From the NCBI GenBank assembly GCA_017555085.1, contig JAFZHD010000028.1, forward strand, positions 1-64,000: a stretch of DNA of 64,000 nt. The letters are read 5' to 3'. Below, in pieces: positions 25,867 to 35,000 of this stretch (position 1 is the stretch's first letter; every line of letters starts with the position of its first letter). The notes beneath the pieces are model-generated. The model saw only the letters and a list, made by a program, of their open reading frames with translations, did no database searches and was not told where the DNA came from. Source of the stretch: Muribaculaceae bacterium (GTDB lineage Bacteria; Bacteroidota; Bacteroidia; Bacteroidales; Muribaculaceae). Made by a program: the position numbers and the translations under genes.

Positions 25867-26358
25867 ATGAAGAAAACAATGACAATCATTGCCATCTTCG
25901 CTGTTTTCTTGGTTTCGGTAGCGGCCTATACTGATAAGGCAGTTGATGCATCACAAGGCTATACCGCGCCGATTTTCTCGATTGGTCAAGGCGAAAATAA
26001 AATGTCGCTCGACCAGATGAAAGGCAAATATGTGTTGCTCACTTTTTGGGCATCAAGCGATGCAAAATCGCGCATAGCATGTCAGCAGTATTCATCATTT
26101 ACTCGCGAAAATCAACAGGAAAACGAGTTCTGTCACATTTCGGTCAATTTTGACCGTAGCGAAACACTCTTCAAAGAGATTGTTAGGCGCGACAAACTGC
26201 AAGCGGAGACGCAATATTTTGCGCAAGGCGATAAGGCAAGCCGATTGAAGGCTGATTATCAACTTGAAAACGGATTCAACACTTACTTGATTGACCCGCA
26301 AGGGCGCATTGTGGCAAAGAATCCATCAACACAGCACTTGAACGAGATTTTTAAGTAA
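25867..26358 (+). CDS. Thioredoxin-fold protein without CxxC; contains the sequence of CRISPR spacer 1
   Basis: A 163-aa exported protein with an AhpC/TSA-thioredoxin-like fold. The start at 25867 gives a signal or anchor segment (MKKTMTIIAIFAVFLVSVAA). YVLLTFWASSDAKSR corresponds to the strand and active-site loop where redox-active members have WCxxC; here the Cys pair is replaced by SSDAK, leaving only a later Cys. GFNTYLIDPQGRIVAKNP is the conserved cis-Pro-side segment found in TlpA-like proteins. It should therefore be a non-redox binding or chaperone-like member. Bases 26289-26318, encoding part of IDPQGRIVAK, are identical to CRISPR spacer 1 at 10969-10998. It is convergent with priA. 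Confidence 0.8.
   Translation: MKKTMTIIAIFAVFLVSVAAYTDKAVDASQGYTAPIFSIGQGENKMSLDQMKGKYVLLTFWASSDAKSRIACQQYSSFTRENQQENEFCHISVNFDRSETLFKEIVRRDKLQAETQYFAQGDKASRLKADYQLENGFNTYLIDPQGRIVAKNPSTQHLNEIFK
26289..26318 (+). other. Exact protospacer of CRISPR spacer 1
   Basis: All 30 bases of spacer 1 occur here in the same orientation as the host gene. The identity extends to base 26319 if the first G of the following repeat is counted. The flanks are ACTTACTT on the left and GAATCCATC on the right. Confidence 0.97.
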
Positions 26359-26368
26359 CTGATTTTAT

Positions 26369-26400
26369 GACCTTCCCCATTTTGGGCGAAGGTCTTTTTT
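26369..26400 (+). terminator. Terminator between the thioredoxin-fold gene and priA
   Basis: Stem GACCTTC / GAAGGTC with an inner CCCA/TGGG pairing and one bulged C, then a run of six T. It serves the rightward gene ending at 26358. On the opposite strand it lacks a strong T-run, so priA transcripts may read through. Confidence 0.8.
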
Positions 26401-26437
26401 GTTTGTAAAGTAGGTGTGGAATTAAGCGAACCGGCTG

Positions 26438-28906
26438 TTACATCGGGTCGACATCATAATATATCATCATGCCTTTCATGCGCGGGTCTTGGTGCATTTG
26501 CTCATAGGTGGCACGCAAAATTTCTTTGACCTTTTTCATTGATGCGTTAGTCTCGACTTTGAGCATGATTTTGCGAATAAATAGAGACTGAATGCGAGAA
26601 ATATATGGCTCTTCGGGCCCGAAAACACGATTGCCAAACAGTTCGCGCAAGCGATTGCTGTATATCACCGAGATTTCCGATAATATCGCGCTGTCGCGGT
26701 GTTTCAGATAGATGTCGATGATGCGAGTAAAAGGCGGGTAGTGATATTGTTGTCGCTCCTGTATCTCCATATTGTAATGGCTCATATAGTCGTGGTTGAC
26801 CAGGTGGGTGATTACGGGGTGCTGCGGTTGAGTCGTTTGCACGGCCACAGTACCTTGTGTATTGCGGCGTCCTGCGCGTCCTGCCACTTGTTCAAGCATA
26901 TTGAAAGCGCGCTCGGTTGCTCTGAAATCGGGGAAGTTGATGATTGAGTCGGCGTTGACGATGCCTACAAGACTCACGCCGTCAAAGTCAAGACCTTTTG
27001 TTACCATTTGTGTGCCGACAAGTATCTGTGACTTTCGTTTTGAAAAATCATCGATGATATTGGCATATCCGTCTTTATTGCGAGTGGTGTCAAGGTCCAT
27101 TCGCGCGATTTTATAGTCGGGGAACATTGTTTCCACTTCATCTTCAACGCGTTCGGTGCCATAGCCGAGGGTGTCAACTCCAGGCTCTTTACAGGCAGGG
27201 CAGATGGTGGGTTGTGGATAGGTTGAGCCGCAATAGTGGCAAACGAGTTGGTTCCAACGACGGTGGTAGGTGAGTGATACATCGCAGTGCTCACATTTAG
27301 GCACCCAACCGCATTGCTTGCATCGTGCCATTGGGGCATATCCTCGACGATTGAGGAAGAAAATAACCTGCTCGCCACGGTTGAGTGCTTCGTGGGCGAG
27401 TGTTGTGGTAGTTGAGTCAAATGTGCCTATGGCTGTTTTCTTGCGGCGCGAGAGGGCCATGTCAATTACTTTGATTTCGGGTAATTGCACTCCTTCATAT
27501 CGTTCGCTAAGTGTAACAAGCCCATATTTGCCAGAGGTGGCCTTGTAATATGTTTCGATTGATGGTGTTGCGCTGCCGAGCAATGTTTTGGCTCCGTGCA
27601 TTGAAGCGAGGACGATGGCAAGGTCGCGGCCGTTGTAACGAGGTGCGGGGTCTTGCTGCTTGTAACTCGACTCATGCTCTTCGTCAACAATGACAAGCGA
27701 GAGATTGCTGAATGGCAAAAATAGCGATGAGCGCGCGCCTATAACCACACAAGGCTCATTGTTTTCTAGCAATTTTTTCCATATATCAACACGCTCGTTG
27801 TCTGAGAATTTTGAGTGGTAGATTATGACCTTGTCGCCAAACACGCGTTGCAATCGTCGTGTGAGTTGGGTTGTAAGTGCGATTTCCGGCACAAGATATA
27901 GCGCTTGGCCTTTGCGACGCATTATAAAATCGATGAGATGGATATATATCTCGGTTTTGCCGCTTGAAGTTACGCCATGAAGTAATGTCACACTTTTGTC
28001 GTTAAAGCACTCGTGAATTTGGTTGAGTGCAACCGTTTGAGCTGGGCTGAGCGAGGGAACGCTGCCGGCAACCGCTCCCGAGTATTTGAAACGGTTGATT
28101 TCTTTGCGGTATATTTCTACAATACCTTTGTCGGCCATGGCTTTGATGATGGAGTTGGTTACGCCTGAGCGTTGTGTTACCTCATCGCGCGTAACCTCTT
28201 TGATAGGCTCGCTGTGGCGGGCAAAAGCGCTTAACTCAATCAATGCCAATAGGGCGGTTTCTTGTTTCTTTGCCCCTTTGACAGCGGTAAACAGTTTCTC
28301 AATCTCGATGCTGTTGTTGCGGTCGGCAAGAATCTTTACATAAGTTTCCTTGCGAGATGTATATCGTTCAACAAGTTTTTCCGAGATTATGATAGCCTCT
28401 TTTTCAAGCAGTCGGTTGGCAAGCGCAACAATGTTTTTGAATCCCGTTTTCTTTTCGATTTCGGTGGGTGTCATGCGTCCGGAGTGGTCGAGCAGTTGGC
28501 ACACCATTGTTTCGCGTTCGTTTAATCTGTTTTCGGGGTCTTCTTCAAAGTCGCGGTTTAATTCGAGGAATGTCTCGCTCTCCACTTTAAGACTGGCTGG
28601 CAGAGCTGCTTTGAATACATCGCCCATTGTGCATAGATAATACTCGGCCGCCCATTCCCATAGTTTTAGTTGCGGGTGCTTGATGATAGGGTGGTTGTCA
28701 AGTATTTTTGCAATGTCTTTAACCTCATAACCTGTGGGGGCAATGGGAGTTAATGCCGCTACGATGCCGGTGTAAAATTTCTTATTGCCAAATGGTACGA
28801 TTACGCGATAGCCCACATTGACCAATCCTATCATATCCTCCGGGATATGGTAGGTGAATGTGCCATAAAGCGGCAAGGGGAGTATTATTTCGGCATATTG
28901 CTGCAT
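26438..28906 (-). CDS. priA: Primosomal replication restart helicase PriA
   Basis: 3'-to-5' DNA helicase that reloads the replisome at stalled forks. 822 aa, a little longer than E. coli PriA (732). Features in order: N-terminal 3'-DNA-binding domain (residues 1-110), Walker A LHGVTSSGKTEIY near 312, DEEH box VIVDEEHESSYKQ near 408, the zinc-binding cluster CKQCGWVPKCEHC...CHYCG...CPACK at about 530-580, and helicase motifs VGTQMVTKGLDFDGVSLVG and EQVAGRAGR. The gene is followed upstream, 11 bases away on the same strand, by a small membrane-protein gene with which it may be transcribed. Confidence 0.96.
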   Translation of the reverse strand: MQQYAEIILPLPLYGTFTYHIPEDMIGLVNVGYRVIVPFGNKKFYTGIVAALTPIAPTGYEVKDIAKILDNHPIIKHPQLKLWEWAAEYYLCTMGDVFKAALPASLKVESETFLELNRDFEEDPENRLNERETMVCQLLDHSGRMTPTEIEKKTGFKNIVALANRLLEKEAIIISEKLVERYTSRKETYVKILADRNNSIEIEKLFTAVKGAKKQETALLALIELSAFARHSEPIKEVTRDEVTQRSGVTNSIIKAMADKGIVEIYRKEINRFKYSGAVAGSVPSLSPAQTVALNQIHECFNDKSVTLLHGVTSSGKTEIYIHLIDFIMRRKGQALYLVPEIALTTQLTRRLQRVFGDKVIIYHSKFSDNERVDIWKKLLENNEPCVVIGARSSLFLPFSNLSLVIVDEEHESSYKQQDPAPRYNGRDLAIVLASMHGAKTLLGSATPSIETYYKATSGKYGLVTLSERYEGVQLPEIKVIDMALSRRKKTAIGTFDSTTTTLAHEALNRGEQVIFFLNRRGYAPMARCKQCGWVPKCEHCDVSLTYHRRWNQLVCHYCGSTYPQPTICPACKEPGVDTLGYGTERVEDEVETMFPDYKIARMDLDTTRNKDGYANIIDDFSKRKSQILVGTQMVTKGLDFDGVSLVGIVNADSIINFPDFRATERAFNMLEQVAGRAGRRNTQGTVAVQTTQPQHPVITHLVNHDYMSHYNMEIQERQQYHYPPFTRIIDIYLKHRDSAILSEISVIYSNRLRELFGNRVFGPEEPYISRIQSLFIRKIMLKVETNASMKKVKEILRATYEQMHQDPRMKGMMIYYDVDPM

Positions 28907-28917
28907 AGGGTAGAGAT

Positions 28918-29319
28918 CTATTGAGTCTGAATGTTAATGATATTTGATGCTCGTTCCAAGTCTTTGCGGTAAACTTGCACTTGCACTGTTGTTGAATCAT
29001 TGCCTGTTTTTGCATATAATGGGCAATCACTTTCAACTACTATTGCGTCAATGAAGTTTTCTTTAAGTTTGTTGCATATAGTTTCGGCACTTTCTTTGTC
29101 GGGGTATTGTGCAACCACTTCAAGGTAATGAACGCGAGTTTTGGCGAGTTCCGACTCTTGGCGCGACCGAGAATATAATTCGTAGCAAAACCAACCAATG
29201 GTTAAAAATAATGTTGTTTCGTCTAATATGAGTTTGTCATAAACAATATAATTAAGTGTCACCATACATGCGAAAAATATAGTGGCACTAATCAGGGATC
29301 GTAAAATGAATTTAGTCAT
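28918..29319 (-). CDS. Small two-helix membrane protein with DUF2007-like tail
   Basis: A 133-aa protein with two hydrophobic segments at about residues 7-27 and 35-48, then a soluble region. That region (VVAQYPDKESAETICNKLKE ... VQVQVYRKDLERASNII) has the layout of DUF2007, a small ferredoxin-like domain proposed to act in signal transduction. I do not recognise a specific function. It precedes priA by 11 bases on the same strand. The 262 bases between its start and the gene at 29582 are AT-rich and include the divergent promoters. Confidence 0.55.
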   Translation of the reverse strand: MTKFILRSLISATIFFACMVTLNYIVYDKLILDETTLFLTIGWFCYELYSRSRQESELAKTRVHYLEVVAQYPDKESAETICNKLKENFIDAIVVESDCPLYAKTGNDSTTVQVQVYRKDLERASNIINIQTQ

Positions 29320-29581
29320 AATCTGCTTGTAATTGCTTGTTGTTTAGACTGTTTGCTGGATTAGGCGTTTGAAATGTTTTGTCTAATGCAAAGTTAATGA
29401 ATTAAAGTTTAAAAGTCAATTCAAATGTGGTAATAAAATTGATGGTGTAGAAAAAATCAAGAGTTAAATAGTGTTGAATTTGTGCTGCTGATTAAACCCG
29501 ACGCCATTATGTGAGTCATAACTACAAAATCCAATGATTTGCAAATCAAGAAATAACTTACAAACTAAATCTACAATAAAG

Positions 29582-30109
29582 ATGAAAAAGACTATTTTGA
29601 CAATGATTGTAGCAGTTGCAACAATGTTCTCGTTCAGCTCAATGGCTCAATCACCCAAATGTGAAGGTAAGAAATGCGACAAAGCAATGTGTGATAAAGC
29701 TCCCAAGTGTGAAATGGGAAGAGGCCAGCACAAACCCTGTCCCAATCCCTTTGAAGGTTTGAATCTCACTCCCGCGCAACAAGATAAGCTCAAAGCGATG
29801 GCTCCATGTGCTGGTAAGGAACAAAGTCAGGCTTGCAAACAAGAACAACGCCGTCATCGTCAAGCATGCGACTCAATCGCTCGTGCAGGACAAGAAAAAT
29901 TCCTCGCTGATGTTAAGTCGGTTTTGACTCCCGAACAATATGTTCAGTTCCTTGAAAACATGGCAAAACAACCTCGTCCCGATATGATGAAAGGTCCCGG
30001 CCACGGGATGAAAAAAGGTTGTAAAGCCCACAAAGGTGATGCTTGTCCCCAAAAAGGTGGCTGCCCGAAGGCTCCCGACTGCAAAAAAGATTGCCCCAAA
30101 AAGAAATAA
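29582..30109 (+). CDS. Cys/His/Lys-rich periplasmic Spy/CpxP-like protein
   Basis: A 175-aa exported protein. The start at 29582 gives a signal peptide ending in MAQ (MKKTILTMIVAVATMFSFSS...). The middle (GLNLTPAQQDKLKAM ... VLTPEQYVQFLEN) has the LTxxQ repeats of the Spy/CpxP family of small helical periplasmic chaperones. Unusually, both flanks are rich in Cys, Lys and His: KCEGKKCDKAMCDKAPKCEM near residues 23-42, and a C-terminal tail with five more Cys in CxxxxC-type spacings mixed with Lys and Gly. The tail looks like a metal-binding or redox extension; that is inference. A strong terminator follows. Confidence 0.72.
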   Translation: MKKTILTMIVAVATMFSFSSMAQSPKCEGKKCDKAMCDKAPKCEMGRGQHKPCPNPFEGLNLTPAQQDKLKAMAPCAGKEQSQACKQEQRRHRQACDSIARAGQEKFLADVKSVLTPEQYVQFLENMAKQPRPDMMKGPGHGMKKGCKAHKGDACPQKGGCPKAPDCKKDCPKKK

Positions 30110-30130
30110 AATCAACGATTAGTAAAGAAA

Positions 30131-30165
30131 AACCGGAGTTGCAATTAAGCGACTCCGGTTTTTTA
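30131..30165 (+). terminator. Terminator of the Spy-like gene
   Basis: Stem AACCGGAGTTGC / GCGACTCCGGTT with one G-T pair, loop AATTAA, then TTTT. Confidence 0.88.
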
Positions 30166-30187
30166 TGTGATGTTTTGTCAGTCGGGA

Positions 30188-31711
30188 TTATTGTTGATGA
30201 GCGTCACGCAACAAGTCGTTAACTGTCTTCACGGGGTTGAAAGTTTCAATCGGAACTTCAATGAAGATAGTGTTCCAATTGCTCATCGCACCATTCCAAA
30301 GACCAGGTAATTCAAGTGCACGCAACTCTTTGCCGTGAAGTGATTTAGATGAAATGAAGCCGGTGTTGGCATCAACATATTCGGGCAAGTTGAATTTGTT
30401 GCCGTCAATATCTTTGATGTAGCAAACCAAGTCAACGGGGTTGAAGTGAGTTGCTTGTGCCACCATGGCTTTGTATTCCTCGTTTGCGGGGTCGATTTGG
30501 TGACTTTCAAGGATTTGGGGCGAAGATGAACCGTCTTGGTTGTAAGCAATGTATGGGCCCCCGCCAGGTTCGCCTTCGTTTTTCACCATGCCACACACGC
30601 GCAAGGGGCGATTGAGTTTTTCTTTGATGTAAAGCACGAGTTCAGAATCGTCGAGAGTTTTCATCTTCGCGTCACGCACATTGAGCACTTGGTGCAAGAA
30701 TGCAATCATGTCGCGCAAATCTTCCATATCGTAGTTGCCGCTCTCGATTTTGCGCATGAACTTTTCAATCATGTCGTGAGCATGAATGAGGTAGCCGGCA
30801 ATAACTTGTTTGTATTGGCAAGTTGCACCACGACGAGAATCGGGAACAACATTGTCGATGTTTTTAATGAATACGACTTCGGCGTCGATGTCGTTGAGGT
30901 TTTCGATGAGTGCACCGTGGCCGCCGGGACGGAATACGAGGCTGTCGTTTTCTTTGAACAAAGTGTTGTCGGGATTAACGGCAACAGTGTCGGTCGAAGG
31001 TTTTTGTTCCGACATTGAGATGTTGAATTTCACGCCCATGCGTTGTTCGCAGTCGGGAACAACTGCTTCAAGTTTTTTCTTGAACAATTCGCGGTGGTTG
31101 GTTGATACAGTGAAATGGAGGTTAACTTTGCCATTGAGTTGAGCGGCAGTTTGAGCACCTTCAACCAGTTGTTCTTCAACTGGAGTGCGTGTAGCATCAT
31201 CATATTTGTGGAAAGTAAGCAAGCCTTTGGGGAGGTTGCCATAGTTCATGCCTTTTTCGCTGATGATAGTGTTGATGACATCTTTATAGCGATGCTCGTC
31301 AATTAGATCGTCAACGCTTTTGTGATAAATATCGCGACATAGATCGTCAAGTTCGCCATAGAATGCGAGGTTGTGAATGTTTTCAATCAATTCGGCTACA
31401 TCTGAACCTTCGGTGGGAACATCGTCTTTGCCGTCAACAAATGAGAATAAAGCCTTGAACATGCGTGAAGCAGCACCCGAGGCGGGAACAAACTTGCACA
31501 CCTTGCCTCCATCGGCAAGGTATTGTTGCCAACGGTCAACAACTTGATTTTGTTCATCGGCAGTGAGGCGAATAATGCCCGAGCCGATAGTGGCCGAACC
31601 TGCGAGTTTGAGGTAGGGGAAGCCAGTTTTGAAACGGTCGATTTGAGCGTTAAGTTCTTCTTGAGAAATACCTTTCTCTTCGAGAGTTTTTAAGTCTTGA
31701 GGTGTTAGCAT
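30188..31711 (-). CDS. DUF4301-family protein
   Basis: A 507-aa cytoplasmic protein of the DUF4301 family, which is widespread in Bacteroidetes and of unknown function. The conserved N-terminal motif FVPASGAASRMFKALFSF (near residue 75) and the segment VFRPGGHGALIENLNDIDA (near 255) recall nucleotide-sugar or phosphotransferase-like folds: a GxxxRM-type loop plus a GGHGALxxNLN motif. This is suggestive only. No signal peptide or membrane segments. It stands alone and is separated by 301 bases from the terminator side of the helicase-nuclease gene. Confidence 0.8.
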   Translation of the reverse strand: MLTPQDLKTLEEKGISQEELNAQIDRFKTGFPYLKLAGSATIGSGIIRLTADEQNQVVDRWQQYLADGGKVCKFVPASGAASRMFKALFSFVDGKDDVPTEGSDVAELIENIHNLAFYGELDDLCRDIYHKSVDDLIDEHRYKDVINTIISEKGMNYGNLPKGLLTFHKYDDATRTPVEEQLVEGAQTAAQLNGKVNLHFTVSTNHRELFKKKLEAVVPDCEQRMGVKFNISMSEQKPSTDTVAVNPDNTLFKENDSLVFRPGGHGALIENLNDIDAEVVFIKNIDNVVPDSRRGATCQYKQVIAGYLIHAHDMIEKFMRKIESGNYDMEDLRDMIAFLHQVLNVRDAKMKTLDDSELVLYIKEKLNRPLRVCGMVKNEGEPGGGPYIAYNQDGSSSPQILESHQIDPANEEYKAMVAQATHFNPVDLVCYIKDIDGNKFNLPEYVDANTGFISSKSLHGKELRALELPGLWNGAMSNWNTIFIEVPIETFNPVKTVNDLLRDAHQQ

Positions 31712-32012
31712 AATGGTATTATGTTGTTAAATTGTTTTTCTAAACCCCAAAGATAATAAAATTATCTCTTATGGTTATAAAACCAGCCCTAAATTCTCTA
31801 AATAAATCAATGCTAATCGCTATATCACACTGAATGTGATTTTTAGTGTGGCATTTTCTTGTAAAAATAAGTAGTAACTATTCAAAAATTGGGGGATAAA
31901 ACAATTGGTGTGTTTTTATGAAAAAATCACATCATTGACAGCTGCAAGCATAGTCAATGATGTGATATGAAATAGTGATTAATCAGTGGAAAATTAATGT
32001 TTTAGACTGTGT
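31712..32012. other. 301-bp gap at the left edge of the accessory block
   Basis: AT-rich, no ORF. It contains the promoter side of the DUF4301 gene and the hairpin terminator (31921-31966) of the helicase gene. Nothing else is evident. Confidence 0.55.
31920..31966 (-). terminator. Terminator of the helicase-nuclease gene
   Basis: Perfect 14-bp stem ATCACATCATTGAC (31926-31939) with 31953-31966 and a 13-base loop. On the minus strand it is followed by TTTTTTCAT. It lies 46 bases past the stop at 32013. Confidence 0.88.
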
Positions 32013-35000
32013 CTATGACAGTTTGTGGCGTTCTCCGTCAAGTTTAATCAAATTGATGGAAAGAGCAAGGTCAATGCCTCGTTTCATTGAGGCGTGAACA
32101 TTGTCTCTCACGCACGCGTAGCCAAATAGTCGGGCCGTTTCGCTGATTAGTCCGTCTTCGTCTATGGCAAATTGCTCTTTGATCACTTGCAAAACTGCTT
32201 GTGTTACCTCTTCAGGAGCAATATCCAAGGCCTCTCTTCCCGAAGCCATGCGGTATTCCGAGTAGTTATCACGCTGTTCCTGACTCTTCCAAAAGAAGAT
32301 ATCGTCGGTTCCGCTTGTAACCAAATTCATGTCTTTGAAAACTTCTGTGAGGTACGCATTGATGCGAACGCCGTTGCGACTAATGTCATAACTGTTCAAT
32401 AGTCGTTTTATTAGGAAACGGCGACTGATAGGAGCCTCTGCTTCAATAATGGTCTGAATGTCATTCACAACCGAGTCGGTGTAGTAGCCTTGTGAGAACA
32501 TGGCCGAATCGGCATGACGAACAGATAATTCGGCCGGAGTGTATTCGGTTGCGATAACTGCCGCCTCTTCAATAGTCGTGTTGTTTATCGGAGCCGGCTC
32601 TTCAACGATAGTTTCTTCATTGTTTTCATCATCAGTTGAATTTATACGCTCGATTTCACGGATAATGCCATTGAGTACATGTTCGGGAGTGTCCCACCAT
32701 TCCAACGACCAAATATTGTATGTCCTCCAACCGAGCAAAGACAGAACGGAAGGAGTAGTCACATCACGGTCGTGAGCGGTGTTTGATGCAACATAGTTGT
32801 ATCCGTCACATAGTAAGCCCAATAGGTAGCGGTCGGGATTGGTCGGGTCAACGATGCCGATGTCAACGCGATATTCCGATGTGCCGATATTGGTGTTTAC
32901 TGTGTGTCCTTTTGCTTTGAGAGCAGTGGCAACCGATTCGATAAATGCATCTTTTGTCTTTCGTTTGGTCCCGTATTCCATGTGCATCAATGCAATGTTG
33001 CCTCGTTCGGCATAATCAAGGAATGATTTGAGACACTTCACGCCCTTGGCATTGGTGCGATAGAGGTCAATGTCATCGGCTTTAAGTGATGAGAACACTT
33101 TCATTTCATATCTTGCACGCGAAACAGCAACATTTAGTCGTCGTTCGCCACCATCACGGTTGAGCGGACCGAAGTTCATGGCTACTTTGCCAAATTGGTC
33201 GCGACCATACCCAATCGAGAATAGGATTACATCACGCTCGTCGCCTTGCACATTTTCCAAGTTTTTGATGAAGATTGGCTCATGCATTTTTGCAGCAACG
33301 GCTTCCAAATCAGAATTTTTACGCAACATATCGTTGAGCATATCTTCGATAAGTGTTTGCTGATTAACATTAAATGTTACAACGCCAATGCTTTGTGATG
33401 CAGTTTGCGGGTCTGATAGTCGATTTTGTATCTCTTTCACAACTGATTTTGCTTCCTCTTTGTTGTTGCGGCCTGTGCCACGATTGTATGTGCCTTTTAC
33501 ATACTCAAACGACACCTTTGTCGCCATATCGTCGTTAGATGGGAAAGTCATCAGCGAGTTTTTGTAAAAGATACGGTTGCTGAATGTTATAAGGCTTTCA
33601 TGCTTGCTGCGGTAGTGCCACAATAGGTGTTTCTGTGACATGGAAAGAGCCAAGCAATCTTCAAGAATGCTCTCCAAATCTTCGCTTTCGGAGTGTTGTT
33701 CGCAGAAATTGTCAGCCATGAAGAAGTTGGTGGGCGGAAGTTGGTGCTCGTCGCCAACTATGATGGCGCTTTTACCGCGAGATATAGCGGCAATAGCCTC
33801 GCAAGTAGGCATTTGCGAAGCCTCGTCAAAGACGATGAGGTCAAATTGCGGCCAATTAGCCCCAAGGTATTGCGAAACTGAAAGCGGACTCATGAGCATA
33901 GTCGGACACATTCTCGAAATAAGGTCGGGGATAGACTCAAATAGTTTGCGGATTGATACCCCTCGACAACCATTGCGAATGCACTTTTGTAAGTATCCCA
34001 CATCAGAACTTTGTGATGCTTCTTTGCGGAGTGCCGGTAGCATTTCGGTCATTCTCATTACGAGCTCTCGGTGGGTTATATTTTCAAACTCCTTGCACAG
34101 TTTGCGGAATCGTTTAATCTTATCCTCAAATAGTATTGATTGGAAGTATCCTAGCTCGTTGTTTTGTTCAATGTGATGGTTTGCACAATGTTTATATACG
34201 CTCTTCAAGTATGCTTTTGCAATATCGCATGGCTTTGCATCGCCACTCTCAAACCATTCGACAATTATATTTATATTATTGTCGCTCATCTGTTTGCGTA
34301 TGACATTATATCCTACTTTGCTGCGCAAGTTTATTATGTTGCTTTGCCAGCGTGTAAGAGCGTTTGAAAGCCATGCAAGCCAGTCGATGCCAGTTTGCGA
34401 TAGTGTAGCCACCGCCATTTGTTCCAATGCCGAAACTTTTTCCAAGAGGTTGTTGTAGGTGCTGTTATAGTCTTTAAGCACCTTGTCGTTGATGCTTATG
34501 TCATTGGTGAGGGCAAGCACTATTTGAGGCCATATATCAGCGAGCAGAGATGCTGCCGATTTGAGTATGCTCAATCGGTTGTGATAAAAATGAATTTGTT
34601 GAGCATCGGCATTTTTCAATTCGCGCTTGATGTTATATGATTTGTCAATGTATTCAATCAACTCGTCACACTCTTTTTGCAAACGATGTACGGTGTCAAG
34701 TTTTGTCAGTATGTCGGGCACTGTGGCGACATCAATGCGCTTACCGTTATGTGTGTGTGATGAGATAGTGTTAACTATGCTCCTTCGGTCAAGATATTTT
34801 GCAAGAAACCACTTGTGCTCGGCAGCCATCCAACGCTGACGCAATGCTCTGTAATCAACATTGAGGAAATATTCATTAAAGCGGGTTAGTAGTTGGTGTT
34901 TTTCGTTGTCAAGTTGTTTCTTAAATTCAGTAAGTTCATGCAATGCTTTAAGCAAATCTTCTTTGATGTTTGCGATAAGATTGCTAGGGATTTCTTGGCC

